From assembly GCA_025529335.1 (NCBI GenBank), contig JAMYHX010000027.1, forward strand, positions 62,001-126,000: a stretch of 64,000 nt of DNA, in the 5' to 3' direction. Positions 20,639-32,994 of this stretch are shown here, one piece after another (the first letter of the stretch is position 1; the number at the start of each line of letters is the position of its first letter). Under the pieces are notes generated by a model. The model saw only the letters and a program-made list of their open reading frames with translations, made no database searches and was not told the origin of the DNA. A program made the position numbers and the translations under genes. Source of the DNA: Rhizopus sp. PT2906. Its lineage: Eukaryota > Mucoromycota > Mucoromycetes > Mucorales > Rhizopodaceae.

Positions 20639-22788
20639 CCTTTTGTATCCTTTTTATTTTTTGTATATATATAAAAAAAAAGAGAAAAAGGGAAAAAAAA
20701 AGGGAAACCTGTCAATTTATAGTGCAGTGACTGGTTCAATCTAGATCACTTGCTTAATATAGCACACAATAGAAGAGAGAGGGTACAATAATGTGCGGTC
20801 TGAGAAATTAAATTGACCAAAATTGGAACTGTTGTAATATTCATATATCCAACGCTCTCCGTATCACAAATATTTAGCGTACGGGCTATTATGTAAACAT
20901 GCTACTCCTTTATGTTTTTATTATTATTAGTAAAATAACTCGTCAATTGAATAGGCGCTACTGGTCATGAATTTTTTACCCTTCCTTTTCTTTCCTTAAT
21001 TACGAATTCAAGCTCCATGCCAATAGTTGCTTCATATTCTAGACTTTTAAGATTCTTTTTCATCCAAAATTCAAAAATCATGACAATCTTGCATTTTTTT
21101 TACATCATTTTATTATATTATTGTTGGATATTATCAAACGGATCAGAAAACACTATTACACCCTCTGTCGCAAGTAAACAGAGACAGATCAACTGTCATT
21201 ACAGGCATTCTTCACGGAAGCTGTAATTGGCCTGCCCAAAGATCTCAGTTTTAAAGATAAAAAAACGAATGAGCTTCTTAACCTTGAATCTTTGATCCAT
21301 CGAGACACACTCTCATTGAAGTTCTACATTGCATTTAGCTTGAATGCTATAGAATAGTTGATGATAGATTTGGTCAAGAAGTGACTAGATGGCAAGACTG
21401 CGATTGTTAATCAATTCCAAAGAAGCATAAAGCGTTACAACAAAGCTTCTTGTTTATCCCATACCGACATTTTGGGACAGAATTATGAGACAGATAAGGG
21501 AGGAGGACCAGTCCAACAAATATATCAGAGAGCATCTATGCTTCACTAATAGACGGCAAAGTGCAAAACACCTTGGATTGAAATTTGCCAATCAATCAAT
21601 AATGCAGCACGTTTCGAATGGAAGACGTTAAGCAAGTTTGCGCTGGAAAGAGCATAATTCATTCAAGGAAACAGAACAAAAGTTGATTTGTATTTGCTTG
21701 GTGGTTTGCGAGAATTTGAAGACAACCACACAAAGATAACAAGAAAAAGAACAAGTCTACACGCAAAGAAGATGGAAATGGCTGTCTATTTATGTTGTGT
21801 ATCATGATAGTAAACTGTCATATGCTTTTGATACGCGAACGGTCGCAAATGAATGATATCCCTTTGGATAGTCTCCCAGTTTGCTTTCATAGTTGACTCT
21901 ATACGTTGATCACTTTATGCAGATGCTAGAGAAGAATACATATTTAGTCTCTGTAAGTTTAAGTCGATGCTGAACTTTCCATTTGACAAGCTTTCTTACT
22001 TGCACAGTTGATAATATTACAAAACTCGTACTTTTTCTGCTTTCTTTTCCGTCTCTGTTTAAAATTCAAAGGCAGGTTGATCCAAGAATCGAATTTGATT
22101 CGTTGATTGCCTTGAATGACAGATTAGAAGAGTTTGTATTGGTTTTTACAAACCCTCTATTATGACAAGGATATCATCATGCATTCTCATAAGCAACTCA
22201 AGCTTACATTAAATTATATTAAAATAAAAGTACGATTTAACCAATTAAAAAAACATACCAATCCCCCCCTTGCTTCTAAACAAAGAAAACAGCCTGCGTA
22301 AGTAGCTTTATGCGGGGTTATTTTCTTTGTTCTTGATCAACCTCTGTTATTGTTGATCCTCAAATATATGTTATCTTTTATGATCATAGTAACTACCTGA
22401 GTTTCTATAATTTCGCACAGACGCATTCCAAAATTGGATATAGCCTCACGAAATCTATATTTTCCAACATAAACAACTGTAAATGGATATAGATTATTAT
22501 TGCGGCGACACTATCGATGATCACAGGTACCAATGAAAATCAAACATACCCAATTAGGCCCTGGAAAAATGGAATATTCCAGGTCGCTTTGCTTTTTTTT
22601 ACTTGCAAGTCCAGAATTCTAATATAGCGTGTAACATCCACTTTTGGTATAATTGGTCTGGTTGTCGTTACACGGTCATAACGTAATCCGTTTCTCTTTG
22701 TCTCTTTGCTTTTCATGTTTGTCCTTTTTTCTTTTCTTTTCATTTTCATTTTCATTTTTTTTTTTAATTATTCGTGCTGGTCCACGAA
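20639..22788. other. 2.1-kb intergenic region, possibly with worn repeats
   Basis: No intact gene is seen. Around 21460-21640 the plus strand gives about 45 residues of natural-looking sequence (IREEDQSNKYIREHL, AKHLGLKFANQSIMQH) with stops on both sides. It may be a transposase helix-turn-helix relic but I cannot assign it. An imperfect foldback lies at 22279-22331. Confidence 0.35.
22279..22331. repeat. Imperfect inverted repeat (foldback)
   Basis: AACAAAGAAAA at the left is matched by TTTTCTTTGTT at the right. The inner GCCTGCGTAA pairs roughly with TTATGCGGGG around a loop of about 5 nt. The arms are about 24 nt with around five mismatches. It lies about 450 nt upstream of the homeodomain gene. 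Confidence 0.5.
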
Positions 22789-23973
22789 ATGGAAGCATCA
22801 ACAAGGAAACGTACACATTTATCATCCTCTCAAGTGTCAACACTTGAAGCTTCTTTCAAGGAAAACTCACTACCCGATTCTACTACTCGCAGCCGGTTAG
22901 CTAAAGAACTTTCTGTTACTGAAAGAACAGTGCAGATTTGGTTTCAAAACCGTAGAGCAAAAGAAAAAAAGATGAGGGCTCGCTTTACAGAAGATCATAA
23001 AAGGGAACCTACAGTACCTCGTTATCAACCAACATTTCGCTCCATGATGACACCGGAAGCATTTGAACAACCCAATGAGTCTGATTCTATTCAAAAACGA
23101 CCTCGTTCGATTTCCAAGCCTGAGAAACCCAAGGCATCACTTCAGCTAACGAGTGACCAAGAGCAGCATAGTAGAGCTTTATCCGAAGGCTTAACAATCA
23201 GTAATAGTAGTAGTCAGCAAGGTACGTTTCAATCACACAACTTATCTTCCCATATTCACTGTCCGTTTTTAGTATCAAGTCTTGGCTCAAAACATATTCC
23301 GCCTGTGATTCCACTGGCACCTAATATACTCCGCATAGGCACATGGACAAGATTTAGCTCTGAACAGCATCAGGACTGGGACTTGTGCTGCTATGCTGTT
23401 CCTTCAGATCGCATGTTTGTCTGGAAAGTGAAGGCAGGACAGCATCAGTTCAAGATCGAAATCCTCTTTGACCAAATACAGTATATCCATTTGCACGCTA
23501 TTGGACAACTTGATATTCACCTTGGTAGTCTACCTCTTTCGTTTGCCATGCTGCGATATCAACAGGACCAGGACTGGGTGCCCTGCGGCGACTTTACAGA
23601 GATGCAACAAGCGAGTATGGTGCCTATTCATACCTTACAAGGAAACTATGAATCGTTCAAGTATGCTCTACTCGATCTAATGGTGTTTGCACCTGAGTTA
23701 TCCACTAAACTGATCAATACCGTCGATTTACCCGGCCTTGATGATATCGGAAGGGAATATACTTTGTCCCCATCAGCTACACCCGAACCTTTTATGATGC
23801 AATACACAGAGTCATCCAAACTGCGAGCGAATACGACACCAATACATCATCTCATGCTTCAAGCCCCCTTTTTTTATCCTACCCAATCGCCTCTTGACGA
23901 AGACATGTCCCATTCGGTCGAATATTACACTCCGCCCCCGCCTTTGAATAGTTATCACTCATCTTTTATATAA
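22789..23973 (+). CDS. Homeodomain transcription factor, single exon
   Basis: The ORF from ATG 22789 encodes 394 aa; the upstream in-frame CTG codon was rejected as a start. A homeodomain lies at residues 5-62: RKRTHLSSSQVSTLEASF, then helix 3 with RTVQIWFQNRRAKEKK, including the diagnostic WFQNRR. The remainder has a Gln/Ser/Pro-rich linker and then a compact region (about 180-300: FSSEQHQDWDLCCYAV, FKIEILFDQIQYIHLHAIG) resembling the C-terminal folded part seen in Phx1/Pho2-like fungal homeodomain proteins. The identity of that part is inferred. Likely nuclear. No intron was needed, unusual for this window. Confidence 0.9.
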   Translation: MEASTRKRTHLSSSQVSTLEASFKENSLPDSTTRSRLAKELSVTERTVQIWFQNRRAKEKKMRARFTEDHKREPTVPRYQPTFRSMMTPEAFEQPNESDSIQKRPRSISKPEKPKASLQLTSDQEQHSRALSEGLTISNSSSQQGTFQSHNLSSHIHCPFLVSSLGSKHIPPVIPLAPNILRIGTWTRFSSEQHQDWDLCCYAVPSDRMFVWKVKAGQHQFKIEILFDQIQYIHLHAIGQLDIHLGSLPLSFAMLRYQQDQDWVPCGDFTEMQQASMVPIHTLQGNYESFKYALLDLMVFAPELSTKLINTVDLPGLDDIGREYTLSPSATPEPFMMQYTESSKLRANTTPIHHLMLQAPFFYPTQSPLDEDMSHSVEYYTPPPPLNSYHSSFI

Positions 23974-24123
23974 AACTGTACATGTCCCCTTGTTTATATA
24001 TAGTATTCAAGCTGTGCTTCAATACTATCTTGTATTGCATACTTTGCATTTATAAAAAAAAATAAAAAACTCCACTAGTTGATTTATTGGTACATTTATT
24101 ACACTTGAAATCACCTGATATCA

Positions 24124-24848
24124 TTAGTTCTTCAGCATTAAACCAAAACGAAGACCAGCCACAGCCAAAGCAGACACTTTGATGGTATCCAAGGCGATGT
24201 AACCACGATGACCCTTCAAGAAGAAAGGATCACGGTCCCAGAGTTCCTTTGTGGTAACCTCGGCACGACTAACCTGGGCCGCACGCTTATTTAATCGTGG
24301 CAAAAAGTAGACAGACTGAATGACAGTGATGGCCACTGGAGCAATGACAGCTGCCTTGAGTGCGTTATCAACGAACCCGTTGTGCTTGATGATTCGACCG
24401 TTCCAGTTCAAAAACATGTCAAGACTGATCAAACTGACAGCTGCCTAATACCAAAGTTAGACTCTCCTATTCACCGCTTATTTTATTTTTTTTGTATGTG
24501 TATTACCTCGATTTTATTTATCCAACTGAATCTGTGACGGCCCACGTCCAGTTTCTGCCATTCATCTAAACTTGGTACATTGGCGAGAAGCGGGGTCTCG
24601 AGATAACTCAAGTTAAGAGTAGTAGCAAACCAGATAGCATTGAGCAAGGTTAAGCCAAGTGTTAGTTCACGTAAAGTGGTCTTGCTGATGACGGTTTTAT
24701 GAAGTATGAGCTGAATAGCAGCAGATGGAACAACGACTTTGGCAGTAGACCAGGGATCAAGTAAGAATTTAGATACCTTGGATGGGCTCTGTGGGATAGC
24801 AGTAGTGCTGGTAGTAGTAGTAGTAGTAGTAGTTTTAAAAGTAGACAT
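24124..24848 (-). CDS. Small multi-pass membrane protein of unknown function
   Basis: Two exons (24848-24507, 24444-24124) give 220 aa. After a Thr-rich N-terminus encoded by a trinucleotide run, there are about four hydrophobic stretches (VVVPSAAIQLILH, LTLGLTLLNAIWFATTL, AAVSLISLDMFL, VIAPVAITVIQSVYF). The C-terminus reads WDRDPFFLKGHRGYIALDTIKVSALAVAGLRFGL. I do not recognise it. The start MSTFKT was preferred to the upstream ATG, which encodes a run of His/Ile codons in a microsatellite-like leader. It is convergent with the homeodomain gene. Confidence 0.75.
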
Positions 24849-25532
24849 AATGTATATATGTATATGTGTGTGAAAGAAATAAATAGACAAAGAAAATAAA
24901 TAAGCGTGTTTAAAAAGGCTCAGAACAAACCCTTAAGAATGACACAGGGATTTCGTCATGTTAAGCGGAGTATCAAAAAAAGACACAATGCTTATGTTCC
25001 TATTGAACCATTACAGGATTCGCATTAATATTAGAAAATTCGAATGTGAAACACCTTTTCTTAATAGATACTGACTACAGCGGTTTGATAAAAGAAAAAT
25101 TGAATGAGGACAACTGTATGTTAATCACCTGCTATAGTCACTGCCGAGTTAAAAGAGAAAAGAGAAATGATGAATAGAGAGTAAAATGTATAATCGCTAT
25201 AATATTTCTTTTTAGGCTATAGAATAATCTCGAATCATAAAATCAACACTGTCAAGAGACATGTTCATTATCGATCAACATGATCATGTATGCCACTCTA
25301 ATAAAAAAAAATAGTCTTTCTGTTATCTGAATTTGAAGTTGATAAACTGTACAAGGTGAATGTTTCTTTAGTGTCTAAATAAGGGAAAAATGTTAAGCAC
25401 ACACACACATAAGCACATCACAGACAGACAGCATGATTTATTTTACATACAGCCACAATAATAATAATAATAGTCTGCAGAAAAATATCCCTTTTTTTCA
25501 TTATTCTTTCTTCTTTTTTTTTTTTTATAAAC
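24849..25532. other. Divergent intergenic region
   Basis: AT-rich, with (AC)n and (AATA)n microsatellites near 25400-25475 and a T-rich tract just before the actinin ATG. It presumably holds promoters for both flanking genes. Confidence 0.5.
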
Positions 25533-28099
25533 ATGACTAGTTACTTAACATCCACTGCTCAACTTCCTTTAAAAAAGCCATTTGAAGGTTGACATCCTTG
25601 TATCCCACTATTACCTTTACTTACTCAAGTCTATAGAGAAAAAGAAAATGGTGAATGCTTGGGAACTCATTCAGAAAAAGAGTAAGTAAAATAATCATCA
25701 TAAAAACATTGGAGACTCATGAATTCATGATAGCCTTTACCAAATGGTATTTTATTATCTATTTATGCCCCCTCAAAAGCTAACCATTTATATATCAGGG
25801 TCAATAATAAGCTTGATGTAAAAAATATCCCAAACATTGTTCATTTGAATGAAGATTTAGCAAATGGTGTTCGGTTGATCCAACTACTCGTAATAGAATG
25901 AGAAAAAAAGGGTTCTTTTTTTTTTTTTTTACCAACAGCACACTATTCATAGGAAATTATTGGTGGGGAATCCCTAAGACCTTACAATCAACACCCGACC
26001 ATGATTTTTCAAAAAATGGAAAATGTCAATAAAGCGCTTGATTTCATAAAATCAAGGGGTGTCGCACTAACAAATATCGGCGCAGAAGATATTGTCAATA
26101 AAAACCTAAAATTGGTATTGGGTATGCTTTGGACGATTATCTTACGATTTACAATTGCTGATATCAAGTAAGTATATGAATATAGCCGTAGATCATTTAT
26201 TTATTTTTGTATAGCCAAGACGGAAAGAATGCCAAAGAAGGTCTACTACTCTGGTGTCAGCGCAAGACCGCGTCTTATGAAGAGGTTGACGTACAAGACT
26301 TTACTTATAGCTGGACAGATGGTCTAGCACTGTAAGTTTTTTTTTGTTTAAATTTACATATATATATACTCACTTGTCTATCTAACAGGTGTGCCTTGAT
26401 TCATCATCACCATCCTGAACTTATTGATTGGGATGCTTTAGATAAGGTTATTTTTCTTATAAAGGGTATATAAACAGAATCTTACCTTTTGATTATAGAC
26501 GGACAGACACGGAAACACAGCACTTGCCTTTGAAATTGCTGAAAAGAACTTCAATATTCCTGTAAGCTTACATCTTTCATTGTTTCTTCCTTTTAAATAT
26601 ACTCACGATATCATAGAAATTATTGGACGTTGAAGACTTGTGTGATATATCTAAGCCAGATGAGAGATCAGTCATGACTTATGTAGCCGAGTACTTTCAC
26701 GCGTTTTCTGCTCTAGGTAACATATCAGTCATGTTATGATGAACGCATGTACTGATTACACCTTTTTTTTTGCAGATGAATTTGAAACTGCCGGAAGAAG
26801 AGTTGCTAAATTTGCTGATGTGTTGGCATCTGTTTGGGAAATGAAACATCATTATGAAGAACGTGTGATCGCAGTAAGCATAAATATATACTATCAGAAA
26901 CGCCTTTTAACGTTCATTCAAAAAGCTAATGGAAGCAGTCGACTTGATGCAAGAAGAATGGGAATCTACTGAACTGACAGATAGTTATATTGATGCAAAG
27001 GAAAAGAGTACCAATTTTGCTATTTATAAAAGCACACAAAAGAGAGCTTGGCTAGCCGAGAAGAGAGATATAGACGCGCTTTTGGGAAATATTCAAACCA
27101 AGGCCAAAACATATAACCTAAGACCCTACTATCCACCTAATGGTCTCACCCTGAAGGATTTGGATGATTGTTGGAACCGACTGTTGCAGAATGAAGCTAG
27201 ATACCATCGTAGAATAAATAGTACTATTCGACAGTAAGTCATCCTTATGATTGTATACAAGACCATATTGTAACAATTATTCATAAATAGGATTAAAGAG
27301 GGCCTTCGAAAAGCATTTGCAGAAGCTGCCAATGACTTTCAAGAACAGTTAGATACTATCTCTGCGAAACTAGTAAATCTCGAAGGAAGCTTACAGTCAC
27401 AGCTCAAGATGGTACAAAATCTAACAGGTCTATTTGAACCCCTTCAAGAGTCATTAGATATCATTGAAATGCTTGATCAAGAGTGTATTGAAGCCAATAC
27501 AGAAGAAAATGATTATACAGTCTATTCATTCGAAGATTTACGGTTCGGCTTAGATTTGGTAAAAGAAGCTGTACAAAAGAAGAGCGCTTTTATCCAGAAT
27601 CAGGTACACACACACTGGAGGAGAAATCATGATCAAAAAAATAACTCAACTATTATAGATCATCTCTCGCAACATGACTAATCTGACGCCTGCTCAACTT
27701 GAAGAATTTGAACAGACGTTCAGATACTTTGATAAGGATAATACCAACACATTGTCTGTCTCAGAATTCAAATACGCGCTATCTAGTTTAGGTATTGTCT
27801 ATGACAATGATAAGCTAGAAAACATATTCTATACCATCACCAATGACAATGATTTTGCTACCTTTGAACAGTTCATTCGATTTATGGTCTCGGTTACAGA
27901 AGATAAGTCAACACCGGATCAGATACGAGAGTCATTTAGAACCATGGCTGGTGATAAGCCGTATGTGACAGAGCTTGATTTAAAGATGAGCCAGATTCCA
28001 ATGAAGATGATTGACTATTTAAAAAGAACCATGCCAAATAGTGAAGACAATGCGGAAGGATATGATTATGAGTTATACATTGAACAAATGTTTAATTAA
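25533..28099 (+). CDS. ain1: Alpha-actinin (Ain1-like actin cross-linker)
   Basis: Thirteen exons join in frame: 25533-25587, 25637-25681, 25734-25746, 25799-25889, 25953-26167, 26215-26331, 26389-26446, 26499-26561, 26617-26716, 26776-26873, 26926-27233, 27291-27603, 27659-28099. The protein has 638 aa, near S. pombe Ain1. It starts with two calponin-homology domains. CH1 begins at KTFTKW and includes LANGVRLIQLLEIIGGESL and NVNKALDFIKSRGV. CH2 includes WCQRKTASYEEVDVQDF and YSWTDGLALCALIH, then DEFETAGRRVAKFADVL. A short spectrin-type rod follows (about 285-490). The C-terminal EF-hand domain has one canonical loop (FDKDNTNTLSVSEF) and degenerate ones. It bundles actin filaments, in yeast mainly at the contractile ring. 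The third exon is only 13 nt. Confidence 0.93.
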
Positions 28100-28235
28100 A
28101 TAAAATTTAGAATTACATAAGACTTGGCTTTAAAAAGCTAAATTTCAATCTACGCAAATTAAAAATTGGGGAAGACCGTCTGATGTTTTTCAATTTCCCC
28201 CTTTCTTTTTTTTTCTTTTTTTTACTATCTTGATC

Positions 28236-29483
28236 ATGTCTCAGTATTATAACCCACCTACCCTCTTTCGTGCGCCAGTGTCTGTGCGAAAGATGGTCAA
28301 GATACTTCAAGACCCAGCCATATTTGCAAGTATTGCGGCCATAACAGTCGTAGGTAGTCTTGGTACTTGGTTTTACTATTTTAGGAAACGTAGGTAGTTT
28401 TACAGTTGAAGAATATATAATATTAAATAAAACAAAAGGCTATATAGGGCCCGCTCGAGTTTTAGACCAACATACGACCAAAGAGTTCAAGTTACAGGCA
28501 ATCACACCTATTAATCACAATACCAGCATGTAAGATAAAAGATTCACCGAAAAAAAGGCTTCTTTCTCATCCATCCTTTTTTTTTTATACCGCAAACTAC
28601 AAGATATCGATTTTCTTTACCTCGGCAGAATGACGTCCTTGGACTACCTATTGGTCAACATATTGTATTAACGGCAAATATAAATGGAAAAGAAGTCTCT
28701 CGAAGTTATACGCCTATCACCAGTGATGAAGAAAAAGGTTATTTTGAATTGCTTATAAAGGTACAACCATCACACAACCTTTCGGTCTGCATTTACTCAC
28801 CCATGTAGAATTATTCAAATGGAACATTGACACAACATATCTCCAGGATGAAAGTGGGTGATAGGATTGGAGTTCGAGGTCCTAAAGGTGCATTTATTTA
28901 TTCTCCAAATATGGTTAAAGAAATTGGAATGGTTGCAGGTAATGGATATTGTGTGTGCTTGTGACAGTGAGTTCTAAAAAATAGGAACAATAGGCGGTAC
29001 TGGAATTACACCAATGCTTCAGGTATAAAATACAGCAAGCAATAAAGACAATGATTAATCCAATGCACACATACAGATCATAAAAGCCATTTTACGCAAT
29101 CCAGCAGACAAAACCAAAATATCACTCATCTTTGGTAATGTCACTAAATCAGATATTCTATTAGAGGAAGAACTACAGGGATTAGCGGAGCAACACCCGG
29201 ATCGTTTCAGTGTGTATCATGTTTTGAATGAGCCTCCCGAGAATTGGAACCAAGGAGTTGGATTTATTACAAAAGATATACTAGAGCAAAGATTACCAAA
29301 GCCATCAAATGATGTTAAAATTCTAGTTTGTGGACCACCACCGATGGTGAAGGCAGTAACAAACGTAAATAGATTAAACATGGGTTATACATGTATTCAC
29401 TCTTTATATAGGCTACAACGGATTTAGGATATGAGCCACCTAGGACAGTGAGTAAACTGACGGATCAAGTGTTCAAGTTTTAG
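28236..29483 (+). CDS. CBR1: NADH-cytochrome b5 reductase
   Basis: Seven exons (28236-28389, 28439-28529, 28604-28760, 28809-28938, 28985-29022, 29077-29364, 29412-29483) encode 309 aa. An N-terminal membrane anchor (about residues 28-46, IFASIAAITVVGSLGTWFYY) precedes the FAD domain with RSYTPIT and FELLIKNYSNGTLTQ. The NADH domain carries GTIGGTGITPMLQ and CGPPPMVK. It passes electrons from NADH to cytochrome b5 for fatty acid desaturation and sterol steps at the ER or outer mitochondrial membrane. It lies 136 nt after the actinin stop on the same strand. The first donor site (AAAC|GTAGGT) is the least certain junction. Confidence 0.92.
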
Positions 29484-29744
29484 AATAAAACAAGATGCAT
29501 ATGTTGTCTCTTCTAATGTATATTTATTAACATATAAACAATTATGTAAAGGCATATGGTAAATATTTATGTAATTACATAATATAATCAAGGGAATGGA
29601 AAGGGGTATTACTACACATACACACAAAAGGTGAGAATATAAATAATAATCAAAGGATAGGAAAGGGGGTAGATTAAACAAAAGTTATATATAAATATCA
29701 ATATAAATATATACACACACAAATGGTACACCAGTGCACGATTA

Positions 29745-31293
29745 TCATGCGCTTTTCGGTTTCTCGGCAGTAAATATCTTCCACCGAGCCATACTGTGAT
29801 ACTCTTCAAATTCCTTCAACGCGTCTATGCAGACTTGATCATACTCTTGAGGAGATACTTTGATTTCGGTACACCACCAACGTTTCATAGATTTGAAGAG
29901 TGCCTTCATCTGTTCCTTGTACAGAAAACCATACTGCCTTTGCACTACAAAAAAAAGTCAATTTCACAATGAGGCGACCACCGCGGACTTACAATCATTC
30001 GTTGGCCATTCACCAATGGGAATATCAATGGCCTTTTCGGTGATATTGATGTAGCCAGCGCGTTCCAAGTACTCTGACAAATAATTTGTATAATCTTGGC
30101 GAACGCCAATGGTGGCTGCTGCTGCACTATACCATTCATTAACTAGGTTCAGTACCGGTCCTGGATTTTTGAAGTGTAGATCTATCATATGCATATGTTG
30201 TGAGAACAGCGGGAGGGAATATATGACATGAGTTATAAAAAAAATTACCATATTCTACCAGTTCGATCTTTCCACCTGGCTTTGTTATCCTAAAGAATTC
30301 CAATAATAACTTGGGCCATATATTAAAAGGTAAAACCGTAGCAACATCCCTTTGATAAACAAAATCAAATGAGCCATCATCAAATGAAAGAGTAGATTGC
30401 AGAATATCCTGCTTCTGAAAACAAACATTTCTTGTCTGACCAGCAGACCAAGCACCCGTTCTAGCAAGACTCCATCCCTCGTGTTCAGAGGGAGGAAGGA
30501 TGTCAATACCTATGACTTGACAATTCGGAAAATCATGAGCCATCTCAAGTGACCATAAACCTTGATAGTCATGAAATGAGTTTCTACTAATGCATATGAT
30601 TACAATCTACACATTACCTACACCGCAAGCACTATCGAGTATCCTCGTTGGTTTATCCAATGTGACGTGAATGTTTCCTTGAAGAACTTGCTTGAGGACA
30701 TAATGCTTTTGTGGGAATTGAGTACAAGGCTAAATTTAATTTTTTTTTTCTCTTCTCTATTTTACCTGTCTTGTTTGTCTAACAATGTGTAATGAACGTA
30801 AAAGGTTAAAATTTGATCTACTGTGTTACTGCTCTATGTACCTGTCTCTTTCTTTCTCGGCACCATATTCATAAACCCAAACATCGTGATCAAATACTGA
30901 GTCTTTAGGTAAAGAACTCGACAGCTCATCATGACCGAATAAAAATGTTGGTGTATTAGGTTCAACTTCTTCAGAGGTAATGGATGAAATGCTTTGAGAA
31001 TCGTGACTTCCCCTGTGTTTAAAATAGCCAGTTGATCTTCTTGGACTGAGCGGATGAATGGTAGCTGCATGTGGTAAAGAAACAAGAGGCGTGACATTAT
31101 CAAGAGTAACTATCTGATGTCGCACTGGGCTAACAACTGAAGTTTTTGAATATCTTTTTGAGTTGCTCGGTAATAGTTTTGAAGGAATTAATGATGGATC
31201 CCCATTGAATTGTTTGCTATTTGATCTCATTCTTTTTGGTAAAGCAGCTGTTGATTCAATCCATTCTCCTCCTTTACTCGGTAAATTACCCAT
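29745..31293 (-). CDS. SAM-dependent methyltransferase with putative N-myristoylation signal
   Basis: Six exons (31293-30830, 30778-30766, 30729-30618, 30560-30249, 30181-29993, 29944-29745) give 429 aa. The first exon starts MGNLPSKGG, which fits the MGxxxS rule for N-myristoylation, and is otherwise Ser/Pro-rich. A 13-nt micro-exon follows. The catalytic part begins QKHYVLKQVLQGN, then motif I ILDSACGVG (about 188-196), CQVIGIDILPP, FQKQDILQ, FDFVYQRDVATVLP and KPGGKIELVEY, all typical of class I Rossmann methyltransferases. The substrate is unknown. The family is expanded in Mucoromycota as UbiE/TAM-like proteins. Membrane tethering through a lipid is inference from the first residues. Confidence 0.88.
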
Positions 31294-31893
31294 TATTTCT
31301 ATTAAAAAGAGAGAGAAAAAAAAAGAAATAAAGGAAAAAGAGAGAAAGAGATGAACTAAAATAAACAAATAAAATTATGTTGATGGGAAAAAAAGTTGAA
31401 AACACTTGAAAAATTCCGCGCAGTTTCTATTCTATCTTTATTTTATTTTTCTGCAGTAAAATGATCGTCTTTTTGATAAAAAGACATTCATGACACTAAT
31501 TAAAAGCAAATGGTAGGAGACTATTTTCGTTTGAAAAAGTCAAGTAAATACTCTAGTTGACCTGAATGTATAGTTTACTTGAAAGTGGATTAAAAATACA
31601 TCAGGTAACACAGCTATTTCACGTTATGGATTGCTGATCAGACATCATGTCGCAATACTGTAAGAACAAGCAGATGTCCTAAAACAATGTCATTCTCAAT
31701 TTGAGAAAACAAAAAAAAGGGGGGGAATAGGAATCAGATTTTTGTAGATGAAAATAGAAATAGTAAAGATGCAACAAACACCAACCCCACATTCAAATTC
31801 ACACCCCTCACGAATGAAAATAAACAAATGGGTTCTTTGTTGCCAAGTACTTGGTTCACAGAAAAAAAAATTCAACAACAGAGAATATACCTA
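31294..31893. other. Promoter side of the methyltransferase gene up to the left inverted-repeat arm
   Basis: AT-rich with A/T homopolymers and no gene. It ends where the 828-bp repeat begins. Confidence 0.5.
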
Positions 31894-32721
31894 TTTTCAA
31901 GTTCCGTTTAGAAAACAAAGAAAAAAAAGTGGGAGCGTTTCTTAAAAAGAAGCTTCTATCTGTTGAACCAAGATTTGAAAGCAAGCAAAGCAGAGGAAGT
32001 GAACAGGCAAAAAAGGCTCATGCCATGACTAGGGAGGGGGAGAGGAGGGGACAACGAAGGGGGAACGAAGGGAGAACGTGGCAAGTGTCTGTGTTCCCTG
32101 TGTGTGCGTGTATTATAACCAGTGACTTCATCCCTTGTTCATTGTCGCTTAGCACAATAAAAAACAAAAAGAAATACTCTCCTTGCTCACCATAGTTCTC
32201 ACTATCATCAACTTTTTTCTTCTTCTTGTGAGATCAGAAAGTCAATCATCAGTCTGAGCAATGTTCCTTTCTTCTTATGGATAGAGAGACAAGGTTAAGC
32301 TTTTTTTTTTGTTGTCATTGTTTTCCTTTCCATGTGCGTGTGTGTGTGTGTGTGTGTCTATGTAACAATTTATCGGTATCTTTTCATCTTATCTGACATG
32401 ACTAAACTAATAGATGAAGGTCTTGATCCATTCATTGACTTTAATCTATCAACACACTTAATAACCAGGAGGTGATAAACTGTATCTTACAAGTCATCAA
32501 GACCTGTGTGTCTTCCGTCATAAAGTGCCAGCATCGTGTCAATTGTCACGTTAGACTGCCTTGTTTGTTATGATTGACAGCAGCTGCTGATGGTACCTCT
32601 GATAGCGCTAAATGAAAATGCATCAGGAACCAATAGGCAATTTCTCTCAGTACTTTCCAAAAGAATGAGCGCCGAAGTAACTGTCTATAAATAGAAATAC
32701 TAAAAGGAGTGAAAATAGATG
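31894..32721 (+). repeat. Left arm of 828-bp inverted repeat
   Basis: This arm is the reverse complement of 38412-39239. Both arms are exactly 828 nt, and every long stretch I compared by eye was identical, including a T10 run and the (TG)n microsatellite at about 32338-32357. The arm holds a G-rich block (about 32033-32076) and a TATTATAA-like word, looking like promoter or UTR DNA more than coding sequence. A frame of about 95 codons runs through it in both copies but does not resemble a known protein. Confidence 0.92.
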
Positions 32722-32994
32722 ACGGATGAAGGAGGGGATGCTTAAGGTTGATCTACACAGGAAAGGATCGGATCGACAGAATGAGAAGAGAGAATAGACG
32801 GGTAATCTAAGGGCATAACAACACTGCAATAGTGGACTGAAGTTTACTAAATGAAATTAAGTAGGTATTTATACAAAAGTCAAGAATGTAAGAGATAAAT
32901 AAGTGTATCTTATGATTATAGTTGAAGTTTATGAATTTATTCCTATTGTGAATCATGACGTGTATTTCTTATATAATTTATCTCACAGACCAAA

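Noticed and set aside
31851..32195. 95-115 codon frame in each inverted-repeat arm as a gene
   Set aside because: It is low-complexity (Lys/Arg/Gly from a G/A-rich block), has no domain, and its start lies outside the repeat in unrelated sequence on each side.
31894..32721. The inverted arms read as LTRs of one retroelement
   Set aside because: LTRs of one element are direct, not inverted, and the ends are not TG...CA. No gag/pol with LTR-element order lies between.
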